Assembly (NCBI RefSeq): GCF_043290135.1
Contig: NC_134705.1
Location: 56,459,271-56,523,270, forward strand
Source of the DNA: Rhipicephalus microplus
Taxonomy: Eukaryota > Arthropoda > Arachnida > Ixodida > Ixodidae
Direction of reading: 5' to 3'
DNA: 64,000 nucleotides
This document shows, piece by piece, positions 46,320 through 55,958 of the stretch. Position 1 is the first letter of the stretch. Each line of letters starts with the position of its first letter. Below the pieces are notes generated by a model. The model saw only the letters and a list, made by a program, of their open reading frames with translations, was not told the DNA's origin and did not search any database. A program made the position numbers and the translations under genes.

Positions 46320-46816
46320 GCATCGGCACGAAATGCAGCTTGACGCATTTCGCGCCAGTTACCATCGGGCCACGCCGACAGACGCTGGTCGTGCCTGGTG
46401 TCAGGCTATAGAGTGCTAGCGTTTTGCTAACGCAGCGTCACTGTGCTCAGCGTGCGTGCGTGTCAACGCTGCTTTGGAATATATTGGGTCCTTCATGATG
46501 CGCTCGTGGTCGTTTTGCTTGATCCACATATACCAAATTTGGTGTTACGTGACTTCCATAGATGAAAAAATGAATGACTGGTGCAAACATGATACTCCTG
46601 ACACGCGTGTCATGTAAGAACATTACAACATACCACGCTCACAGCATGCTCGCGGGCGTTTCAGTTGCTCCACATATACCTAATTTGGTATTACGTCACG
46701 TGAATAGATTGCGAAGGTGAACGACAGAAAGAAATATGATAATCCTGACATGGAATTCATGTACGGCATCATTTACCTCCACATCGTAACGTTGTGCTGA
46801 TTTCAAAGCGACATAT

Positions 46817-46941
46817 TGCCACATGATAGGCTTGGTTGAGATCCAGGAGTGAAAGAAGACAACGACGATCTGTCTGAGCTGCTGCTTGGCTAGTCGACTC
46901 AACGAACCCATTAAACCAAGTTTGTCTTAAGAAACGTGACA
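46817..46941 (+). mobile_element. Probable 125-bp solo LTR in PR copy 3
   Basis: It begins TGCCAC and ends GTGACA, the same termini as the Gypsy-1 LTR, and is flanked by ATAT at 46813-46816 and 46942-46945. ATTAAA near 46909 could be a polyadenylation signal. PR copies 1 and 2 have continuous sequence at this place. Recombination between two LTRs would leave such a remnant. Internal sequence is not alignable with either Gypsy LTR by eye. Confidence 0.65.
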
Positions 46942-47003
46942 ATATCGACATTTCTCATTCATGCTTCGCATATCATCAACTCCCACTGTACGTGGGATCT
47001 GCC

Positions 47004-48427
47004 ATTTTTTTCTTTCATGGCATTGCATCGTGAGTGCAGTGTATTAAGCATTGGATCTTTAAAATTACGTATCTAGGCATTTTATAAATAAAGACGCACT
47101 AAGCCTCATATTAGGTACTGATGTTTAAGTAAAATATGCGTAATAACTGCGTTTTGATTTACAGTGCCCACAAGTATGAACGAAGCCACCACATCAAGAT
47201 GGCTGGGCGTTTAGTAAGCGCCTAGACTGTCACCGGGTGGTGAAACAGCGCGACTGAGAGAAAAAAAAAGCAGACATACCGAAATATCTGCAATGATGTT
47301 ACCGAAGAGAGACTGTCGTCTCTATGAGTTTCTTTGGTTAACCAGAAAACTAAAGCATTGACTAGCTCCGTTGTGTCGAGCTTCGCCCGACGTAGTGCAA
47401 GCTTTCCGCAATACGCGACCATGCTTTCATGACTCGCGTTGATGCCTTTGTAACGGGAGGACTGTTAATTGCCGTGTTTTAGGAGGCATCCAAGGCTTTC
47501 GCCTTATCTGATTATTAGATACTCACGCACACACACGCGTGCGTTTCCGTATGTATGTATGTATGTATGTATGTATGTATGTATGTATGTATGTATGTGT
47601 TCAGTGATGAAATGATTTCAGACACTCCAAAGCAAATACTTTCATGAGCTTTCCTGGCGTTGACTACAGCCACTGTAGGGAAGCAGTAGCAGTTTAATAT
47701 TCGCTTGTTCGTGTCTCCCCAAGCATGAACTATTGCAGAAGAAAAGTCCTCGTAAAATCATGCCTGTTTGTTCAGGGAGACGGCCAAAATATGTTTATAG
47801 CAATAATATTCACACTCACACAGCAATAATGCTTCACCACAATAAATATAGCTGACAGGAACCTCACTCTGTGTTTATATGAAAAATCAGCGCCTCATGG
47901 CTGCATTGCTTGAAACAGCCTTAATATTGATTCATTTGAGAGACCTCTCACAATGTCATCCATGAAACTGAAAAAAATATATTGCAGTAGGGGTCTTCTA
48001 ACGTGATGCTTCATCAACAATAAAAGAGTGAGGGTGGAAACAAATGTAAAGGCAACAGTCTTGTCTTTACGCCATTAGAGCCAACATCACTACAACAGAG
48101 AGTCCAACACCGATTCAACAACTGTAGAATCTTTGTTGAGAGGCCCAGTTACAATCATATTGACAAATTAGGCTGCAAAAATTGGAGATGATCAAGTTTT
48201 AAACTACAACAAAGGCCACAGGTGACACTTAATTAGAGTAGTGTTGCTAAAAATAATGCTAACGTCATTAGAAAAGACCGTCTGAAAAAGCATTTCACCA
48301 ATATAGTGGTACAAAAGTATAAACATGTTATTTTAGCAGATATTGTTGTTTCGGTATGTCGTGGCATCAGCAGAAAAGACCAGAGAACAGTGTTGAGATC
48401 ATCGAACTGCTATCATTAAGATAATGT
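47004..48427. other. No recognisable gene; one microsatellite
   Basis: Apart from the GTAT run at 47549-47598 I see no repeat family, RNA gene or protein domain. The sequence is AT-rich. Confidence 0.5.
47549..47598 (+). repeat. GTAT microsatellite
   Basis: About twelve uninterrupted GTAT repeats follow a CACACACACGCG tract. Confidence 0.97.
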
Positions 48428-48690
48428 GACGGCATATCCATAGAGTGAATAATGAAGAGAAAGCAAAGCGTCCGTCCATCTGTCCGTCCATGAGTCTGTT
48501 CTTCTATGCGTCCGTCCGTGCGTCTTTTTATCCTTCTTTCTTTCCGTCCAAATGTCTGTCTGCCTGTACGTCCATCAATCAACTATATGAATCGCCAACT
48601 ACACGAAAACCACTAACACCATCTAGTGATAATACTTTTAAGGACATATACACACAACACCATTTATTGTATGATAAGGGGGACGCTAAA
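48428..48690 (+). repeat. CGTCC-minisatellite repeat, copy C
   Basis: It starts GGCATATCCATAGAGTGAAT, like copy A. A CGTCCGTCCATCTGTCCGTC minisatellite follows to about 48575, then CACCATCTAGTGATAATAC. The right half differs from copies A and B, so it is a truncated or rearranged copy. Confidence 0.6.
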
Positions 48691-50626
48691 GGGTACGCCG
48701 GAAGAACGAGGGATTGCCCTAAACCTTGAGGAGATTCCCCCTAATAACTTCCCTGAACAGCTGACATGTTACGCAAACGGTACGAAAATTCTCGTATATA
48801 AGCTCCTGACCCGAAGAAAGGAGGATCCTTTGAGAGACTGAAAGGCGTATTGGGTTGAATTTTGCTGAAGCATTGCCAAAGTTCCTCTGCGATACCTTCC
48901 CACTTCTGCTCATGACGTGCCCATTGAGCGCTGGTTTTGAATTGCAGAATACGCCGCAATATCATTGCAAGAAAGTTTTAAGAAAAGTCGTGTGAATAAG
49001 TTTCGGGTTTCTGCATGTAAATTTCTAGCTTTTCGGTGACAGTCACCACTGCGATATGTGACTTAATCCATGTGCAGATTACGCTGTCATTTTTTTCAAT
49101 TTTCAGCAAAGTGTTTGGTATTCTGCAATCGAGTCAATATTCGATATTTTTGGCCACTGTTCGGCACTATTTAATGTAAATTTGATTAGTGCTGAACTTT
49201 TACCTCTCTGGCACACCTAAAACTTGATGCGAGTATCAAGGAATGATACTAAACACATAAAACAAACGTCGGTCACGGAATGATATGTCCCTAAACTCTT
49301 GCCTGTGTATCTAGTAAAAATACTTACGCATTTAAGAAACGACTCTTTCACATGTAAAAAACATCTACAAAGTAGTTTTTTTTAAAAAACTTGAGAACAG
49401 CTAAGTAAAATGTGACATATTTGTTCACCCTTTGCCTTGGAGGAGGAGGAGGAGGATAGTTTAAGCGGAAGGACAGGGAGGTTAGCCAGTTCCTAGACCG
49501 GCTGGCTATCCTGTGCTGGAAAAAGGAGTGAGGGCCTTGAAAATTCAAAGGATTGAAGGTTGTGACCTTTCATGGCGGTGTCTGATTCCACGGCTGCTGT
49601 GAACACATCTATGTTACGAAACAACGCTCAATACCAGCTTTATTTGTGTCGTGTTTTCATGCAATCGTAGAGACGAGGCAGAATAATAAAAAAGCGGGTG
49701 ACAAAACAGCCAAAATGAAATGTTACGTACGCAAAACACACCAGATGAACCACATTAGATGAATGTTTTACAAAATAGACTTATTCCTGTATGTCAATCC
49801 TAGGTCACAAAAAATTTGGGAGCTCAATCAAACACGCTGATAAATCTGGCATAATTGATTCACTCCGACTTCGACTAATCAAAATTTTCCTGACCACACT
49901 TACTCCTAATCACATTCACGAAAATTTTCCTCAAGCGAACTCACTGGAACTGAAGCTAACCAAAATATTACGCAACTGGACTCTCTCAAACTGAGACCCA
50001 CGGCTTGATCTGAGTTCAAGGAAGTCTAGGTGAGTCGACTAGTGGGTTTGTTAGCCTATTGTTAGCTTTTTGGACCACGTTGTCTATGCTCTTTAATGAC
50101 AATATGTCTCGTAATTGGTGCTCTTTTTCGCACCTTTTGTTGGGGTACATTTGTAATGAGTGGTTGCTGGTCAGTTACATTTTTTTTTGAACTGGACGAA
50201 AAGAGTAGATACATTTGTCAAGAACATCTCTGTAAAAGTGGAAGGCTGTGGGGTAAAGCGGGTGAAGGCACCCCACTACCTTATTGCGGCTGACGATCAA
50301 TAAATACTGAAAATGTGTATGAAAAATACTGCTTTGGAAAGTGTGTGAATACAGGTAATAACGTCAACACAGGTGAGGCATTCATGCTGAAGATGTGTAC
50401 GCGAAATTGATGATAGGACTTTCGAATCTTGTTGCTCCCAGAAATGAAGACTGAGAGGTTAGTACAACGCGATATTTACTTCACATGGAGTGTTATGACT
50501 GAAACACAGTAAATCTTTCTTTGATGACGCACAAATCTTCGTACACCAGATGTACCTTTTCAGGTATTTGCCTAGGCACCTAAATCTTGGCATTATGTTG
50601 CGCTTTTTGTTGAATTAGTTTACACC
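48691..50626. other. No recognisable gene
   Basis: A GGAGGAGGAGGAGGA tract lies at 49439-49455, followed by ACAGGGAGGTTAGCCAGTT, probably a repeat fragment I cannot classify. A stretch at about 49855-49990 is built from ACTCACT- and AATTTTCCT-like short repeats. No protein domain or RNA gene is seen. Confidence 0.45.
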
Positions 50627-51082
50627 ACCACGCTGCGGTGGTCTAATGGCTAAGGTACTCGGCTGCTGACTCGCAGGACGCGCGATCACATCTTGGCAGT
50701 GGTGCTGCAAGCTGGTGGACTCATATTTGAGTCCACGTTATTTGATTTGTGGGGTATAACGTCCCAAAATCACCATATGATTATGAGACGCCGTAGTGGA
50801 GGGCTTTGGAAATTTCGACCACCTGGGGTTCTTTAACGGGCACCCAAATCTGATCACACGGGCCCACAACATTTCCGCCTCCATCGAAAATGCAGTTGCC
50901 GCAGCCAGGATTCGATCCCGCGACCAGCGGGTCAGCAGCCCCGTACCTTAGCCACAAACGCACCGTTGCAGGGCTGGGTGCGGATTAAGAAAGCCCAGTT
51001 TTCCGAAGCCCTTCACTACATCTTCTCTCATAACCCTATGGTGGTTTTGGGACATCGAACCCCGCATATCAAGCAAATCGAA
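50627..51082 (+). mobile_element. Ruka-like SINE interrupted by a second SINE
   Basis: The outer head lies at 50627-50740 (CGCTGCGGTGGTCTAATGGC, then GGTACTCGGCTGCTGACTCG). The outer tail resumes at about 50975-51082 (TTCCGAAGCCCTTCACTAC and GGTGGTTTTGGGACATCGA). Joined across the gap they give the order of the full SINE at 44555-44798. The break falls in the CACGTTA-AGAA region. The B box is decayed (GCGATCACATC). Confidence 0.75.
50741..50974 (-). mobile_element. Inner Ruka-like SINE, inverted, nearly full length
   Basis: On the minus strand it runs from a head AGCCCTGCAACGGTGCG, with GGATCGAATCC as a good B box, through GGAGGCGGAAATGTTGTGGG and CACTACGGCGTCTCATAATC to GGGACGTTATACCCCACAAA. 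It lies inside the outer SINE, so it is the younger of the two. GTCCACGTTA on the left and GTGCGGATTA on the right may be a diverged target duplication. Confidence 0.8.
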
Positions 51083-51689
51083 TTAGTGCGCACCTGAAAG
51101 GGCATTGTATGTGAGAGTATGCGAATATGAACGATAAGCGGAAGCATCAAGAACATGACAAGTCACAGTCTAATTTATTTATATACGTTGTAGAGAGTGT
51201 ACATTCGCGGCTAAATTTGATGAGTTCATGCATTTGTACCGGTAGAAGAATGAAGTAACGCGCTCATTGTTTCAGGATTTGCATATCGCCAGTGGAGGGA
51301 CTGCTTGCGTGACGCTCTCTCCTATTCTGTCTTAGTCCACGATATGTTTGAATCGTCTGATTTTCTTGTGAGCCAGCCATTATATATTTTGAAGAACGCG
51401 AATTCAAGTGTCTTAACAGTTATCTCCATTACCCGCTGCAGATTGATAACCTCACTACTTGCTGGGGCATGTGCGGATGAATTTATGTGTCTTGAATTTC
51501 TTTCGCTGCACTGCTCGATATGCACATTTATAGGCTGTTACTCGTGTATTTAGAGTATTTACAAATGCTCCTCTAATCAAATTTTGTCTATCACATAGCC
51601 GAATTGAGCACTGTGTGGTTCTTCGACTGAAAATACGCTGCGCTTACCAAGAATTACTGCAGATTATCCCTGATATACAGTGACTTGCT
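51083..51689. other. No recognisable gene
   Basis: Possibly the 5' part of the non-LTR element that follows, but no conserved text is seen before about 51770. Confidence 0.4.
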
Positions 51690-51772
51690 CTGCGTAGAGA
51701 TGGCGTTCCCATCTACTTTCCCATGAAGATACAGCAGGAATAGGAACTACACTGGCGAAAGGCGTCGATGAC

Positions 51773-52156
51773 ATGCGCGTCACTTCTCCTCAGGTACAGG
51801 TAGCAATATGCACAATACCGGAGATACTAGTGCGTGATAGCAACCTGCAAAGAGCAGGTGTCAACGCAAACCAAGAGATATGGTGGATGAGTCGGGAGAA
51901 AGGCTTTGAGGTGGTGGAAATAAACAGAGAGGTGCATAGGTGGGGTGGTTTTCAACGAGACAGAATTCACTTCGATGGGCGGCTGGATCATGAGGTGGGT
52001 TGGCGACTTGCAGGACGCGCTGTAGCTTTTTTGGGCCAAGTGGGCCCTTCGGGGTGCAGGATAGCTAGTAATAAGGAAAACAACCGGGGAGACTCTTTGA
52101 CAGGTAGTATGGAACGATACGATTTCGAAGTGGCACCAGTATCTAGGATAGGTTGA
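51773..52156 (+). pseudogene. Esterase-like (SGNH-type) ORF1 fragment
   Basis: The 127-codon frame contains REKGFEVVEINREVHRWGGF and then DRIHFDGRLDHEVGWRLAGR. A D-x-x-H motif followed by a helix resembles block V of SGNH/GDSL hydrolases, the type of domain found in ORF1 of CR1-group elements. The N-terminal nucleophile block is not visible, so the fragment is incomplete or begins further upstream in another frame. The frame stops at 52156, just before the endonuclease. Function in this copy is excluded. Confidence 0.5.
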
Positions 52157-52219
52157 GTCCGGGGCAGAAATAGACGTAGCCACGAGTGCCGAGCCAATTC
52201 AGACATAGAATATATTAAC

Positions 52220-52927
52220 ATGCAGGGTGGTAGGAACATGCTGAAGTGGGAAGAGATTCAAGAACAGCTAAGGGAGGAGAGACCGATGGTGTACGGCTTT
52301 GTAGAAACACATCTCAGGGACATGGAACAACCTCTTAACAATGCAGATTACGCGTGGGAATATTGTAATAGAACAGAAAGCAGCAGAAAGGAGGGTGGTA
52401 TTGGGCCATTCATTCATAAAAGTACAGACTGGCAAAGGGCCAAGCAGGAGTGCAAGGAACATATATGGCTAAAAAGGAAAGTGACAGGGCAAATGACACT
52501 CTTTGGTTTCGTGTACTTCTGGACGGGAAGAAAGGCCAGAGAGGAAAACCAGGCGATAGTAGAGCGTATATGAAAGGACATTCACTAGTTAGGAAGAGAG
52601 TGTGAGGTAATTATACTAGGAGATATGGATGCACACATAAAAGATATAGATGGGTATACAGAACCGACAGGCAAAATGATCATGGATATGTGTGAAAGGC
52701 TTGATTTGATCATTTGCAGCAGTACCGAGAAGTGTGAAGGGCAAATAACATGGGAAGTAGGAAGGCTGCAGTGGACGATCGATTGCACACTGATGTCACA
52801 TAGGACGTATGATAAGCTCAGGGGAATGCACATTGATGAAGGTAGCTCCAGAAGTCTGGGTAGTGATCACAAACGTATAACGCTAAATTTTTGGAAGAAC
52901 AGTGAAAGTTGGAAGGAGACAAGCTAA
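52220..52927 (+). pseudogene. Endonuclease domain of the 51.7-55.6 kb non-LTR element
   Basis: Endonuclease blocks include MVYGFVETHLRDMEQPL (catalytic glutamate) and GGIGPFIHKSTDWQ. The ILGDMDAHIKDIDGY segment matches a GDFN block read as GDMDAH. LGSDHKRITLNF, with the SDH block near 52860, closes the domain. Stops near 52571 and 52584 and a frameshift break it. It precedes the RT in the same element. Confidence 0.75.
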
Positions 52928-53709
52928 GCAAATACAGGAAAAATTTTACACAGAAAGGCAAGCTGAAATAGCCACTAAACAAAGTGAGAAAATTATCACT
53001 GAGGATAATATAACAGTGTGGACATACACAAATATAATTAGACTGTTTGAGCTAGAGCTTGCTAAGGCACGTGACAAGTCACCCCGGAAAAGAAGACACA
53101 AACCCAAAAGTTGGTGGGATGAGGAAGTTAAGTGAGCCGTAGCACAACGTCGGGAAGCCTCTAGGGAACACAGACATGCTAAGCAGCGGGCTGAACCGAC
53201 AGATGATGTTGAAAGAAAAGGGAGATCTTTCTAAGCTGTAGAAGAGGTACATCCCTTCTGATCAATGAAAGGATTAGAAGAAAGGGAGCCCAGTGCCTGG
53301 CAGAACTACATAAAGAAGATAGAAAGGCAGCTGCGAAATTTCGGAACCATCTCAACTCCCTAAAAAAAAGACGAGCCTAGAACAGAGGTTTATAACTACA
53401 GCTCAAGTTGCTAGGCTAGACGGGGACTAGGCTATTGATTATATAAGAACAAGGGTGAAAGTAAAATTTCAACAAAGAAGTGCTTTATGCACCACAATAG
53501 ACAAGGACAAGTCAAGTGGCGCAATGGCTCCATTTTCACAACAAGAGTGGGAAAGGGCTGAGAAAAAGGTTCCTAGTAGTACATCAACAGGCCCAGATGG
53601 CATTTCAATATAGCTGATAAAGACATTACGTTGGAAGTCTAAGCCGGCTTTGAGAGAGGCAGTAAGCAAAATAATAATCGATGGAGAAGTCCCTGGTGAA
53701 TGGAAACTT

Positions 53710-54677
53710 AGCAGGATGAGCATGATTTAAAAAGGAAAGGGGGACAAAGCTGACATAAACAACTACCGTCCTATAACAGTGGCATCAGTGGTCTACAGGT
53801 TGGCGATGCAGAATATAAAGGAAAGACTGCAGGCATACATAGAGGATGAGGGGGGGCTGGGGGAACTGCAGAATTGGTTTCGGAAACACGGGAGGTTGGA
53901 AGACAATCTGTTCTCACTGAGGCAGTGCTTTGAATTAGCAGAAAAGGAACACAGGCCCCTGTTGCTAGCAGTTTTGGACATCAAGGCAGCGTACGAGAGA
54001 GTGGTTCAAGAGGAATTCTGGGGAATGCTGGACACACTAAGCGTGGAAGATGTAGTCACTAATCTTTTAAAGGATATATATAAAGGTAACAAGGTAATTA
54101 TAAAGTGGGAAAAACAGGTATCCAAGCCTGCAGAGGTAAAACGGGGGCTTAGGCAGGGGTGTCCCCTGTCACCCTTATTATTCATGATGTACCTACAACG
54201 ATTAGAGGCCAAATAAGATGGAACAGGGGACTTGGCTGCAACCTCTCTTTCGTCAAACAAGAAAAACTCGTTGAACAGGTACTACCAGCATTGATGCACG
54301 CATATAATAAAGTGCTAATGGCCGACAACAAGGAAGATTTGCAGAGATTGGGGGACACCTGCGGTAATGAGGGAGATAAGTTAGATTTCAGATTCAGTAA
54401 GGAAAAGTCAGCATTCATGAATTTTAATGACAATGAAGGTAGTGAGCTTAAAATACAGGAGGTCCCGCTAGAGATAACAGATAAATACAAATATCTGGCC
54501 ATATCGATAAGCAATTGGGCCGAATACCTAAGGGAACACGAAACATACGTGTCGACTAAAGGTAACAGGAATGCAGCGGTAATGAAAAACAGGGCACTGT
54601 GGAATTACAATAAAGGGGTCATGGTTCCTGGACTGACGTTGGGCAATGTGGTCTTGTGCATGAGATCAGAAGTTTAG
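53710..54677 (+). pseudogene. RT domain with both catalytic aspartates lost
   Basis: RT text includes NNYRPITVASVVYRL (53758), LLAVLDIKAAYERVVQEEFW (53960) and VKRGLRQGCPLSPLLFMMYL (54135). After a frameshift near 54200 comes LPALMHAYNKVLMADNKEDL. In related elements the middle part reads YADD. Here it reads H-A-Y-N (54297-54308), so both metal-binding aspartates are gone, each explained by one G-to-T or G-to-A change. A long linker KEDLQRLGDTCGNEGDKLDF follows. Confidence 0.82.
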
Positions 54678-55019
54678 GCAAGATTAGAAATTAAGCAACG
54701 TTGAATCGGGAGACTTACCTTAAGAGCTAACGGGAATACACCAAATCAGGGAGCACAAGGTGATATGGGATGGACATCATTTGAGGGCCGGGAAGCTAGC
54801 AGCAAGATAAAATTTGAGAAGCGATTGAGAGAAATGGGGGAGGAGCGTTGGGCAAGCAAGGTATTCAGCTACTTGTACATGAAGAATGTCTATACAAAAT
54901 GGCGGAAACGAACCAGAAAATTGACTGGTTAATACTTCGAAAACAGCAGGGGGCCAAACCAAAACAATTATTAGTTAAGAAGAAGGTGAAGGAAGCTGAG
55001 ACTGATATGTGAAGAATTG

Positions 55020-55415
55020 GCATGATTAAAAAGCCCGCGCTAGAGATCGATCAAACGTTTAGCAAGGAAAGGATCTATGACAATTTGCAAGGAAATTAGC
55101 AAGGAAAGGATCTATGACAATACTTGGGTTAGTTCTCTACTGTTTGAGGCCAAGACGGGAGTATTGCGAACCAAGACATATCGGGCCACACACGAATGGG
55201 TAGACACGGTATGCAGTTCATGTGGAGAGGAAGAAGAAACTGCCGACCACTTGATAATGTTCTTTAAAGGGCTTCACCCTATAGTGGAAGGTGACGACGC
55301 AGAATTTTTCAAAGCACTGGGGTTTAGGGACAGTGAGGGCAAAATGGACTTTAAGCGGGTAGAATTAACTAGAAGGAGGTTATCTGATTGGTGGCTAAAG
55401 TCAAGGCACGAGTGA
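55020..55415 (+). pseudogene. C-terminal zinc-motif domain of the 51.7-55.6 kb element
   Basis: The frame ends with VDTVCSSCGEEEETADHLIM, a CX2C-x-H arrangement seen at the C terminus of several non-LTR polyproteins. An LTRRRLSDWWLKSRHE end follows. The repeated AAGGAAAGGATCTATGACAA at about 55065 and 55098 shows a small tandem duplication of about 32 bp within this region. Confidence 0.7.
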
Positions 55416-55565
55416 AAACTAAACCCTTCGCTATAAAGTACGAACCCTCAGCCTCACTATTTAAGGAAAAAAATAAATCTAGTTTTTGGTTCATTAAGTA
55501 TTAGGGCTTGGCAGCGCTAGCCCCCGCCCGATATAAAGGGCACAGTCATATCCATTCATCTAAAT

Positions 55566-55950
55566 CGAGGTGTAGTTTGAGTGAAGGGGTGCTTTAGAAT
55601 ACGGGGGTTAGCGTGTGTGATGCATTATATCTTATGCTGTGTTTGCACGCCCTGCCGCTCTAGCGATAAGTGCGTCGGCGAGAGGGCCGTATCTGTCGAA
55701 ATTCTTATCACGGAACTCGTCTGCTCGTTTTGAGAGAAGGTGAGGGAGTACAGCCACCAGTTTTATTAAAGGAAACACGCAAGCGCATGCGAAATTGCCT
55801 CTTGATGAATATGTGGAACGATGCACTGGCCAAGTTTGGAAATAAACAGAAACAGTACCCTCTTTTTTTCAAGCGCATACACTCCCAACACAAATGGGTC
55901 TATTTTACCCTTTCTTTTTGACATTCTTTTTTCGTTTCTGCGTTACAGGA
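55566..55950. other. Spacer holding the left target duplication
   Basis: Nothing was recognised except CTGCGTTACAGGA at 55938-55950, the left copy of the target duplication of the intact I-type element. An open frame from 55821 runs by chance into ORF1 of that element. Confidence 0.6.
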
Positions 55951-55958
55951 AGGCAGCT

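Larger units (their letters stand above)
44916..47003 (-). repeat. Palindrome-rich repeat PR, copy 3, inverted, with three insertions
   Basis: It is copy 2 in reverse. It starts with AAATGCGAAGCATTTC and ends with CCCACTGTACGTGGGATCTG at 46982-47001, the hairpin of the family's left end. The units and the central GTTTTGCTAACGCAGCG region are recognisable. Relative to copy 2 it carries extra blocks at 45490-45654 (SINE), 45955-46319 (terminal-inverted-repeat element) and 46817-46941 (solo LTR). Each lies between short direct repeats. The GATA region is not expanded. Confidence 0.75.
51690..55565 (+). mobile_element. Decayed two-part non-LTR retrotransposon with esterase-like first ORF
   Basis: Three coding parts are in order: an esterase-like segment (51773-52156), an endonuclease (52220-52927) and an RT with C-terminal zinc motif (about 53710-55415). 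The 3' end has CAGCGCTAGCCCCCGCCCGA and a CATATCCATTCATC tail near 55550. Frameshifts and stops are numerous. The layout of an esterase ORF1 before an endonuclease-RT ORF2 is known from CR1-group elements, but the clade is not certain from reading alone. The 5' limit is a guess. Confidence 0.75.

Noticed and set aside
55821..55958. A longer N terminus for ORF1
   Set aside because: These 46 codons lie upstream of the element start defined by the 13-bp target duplication, so they are flanking DNA open by chance.
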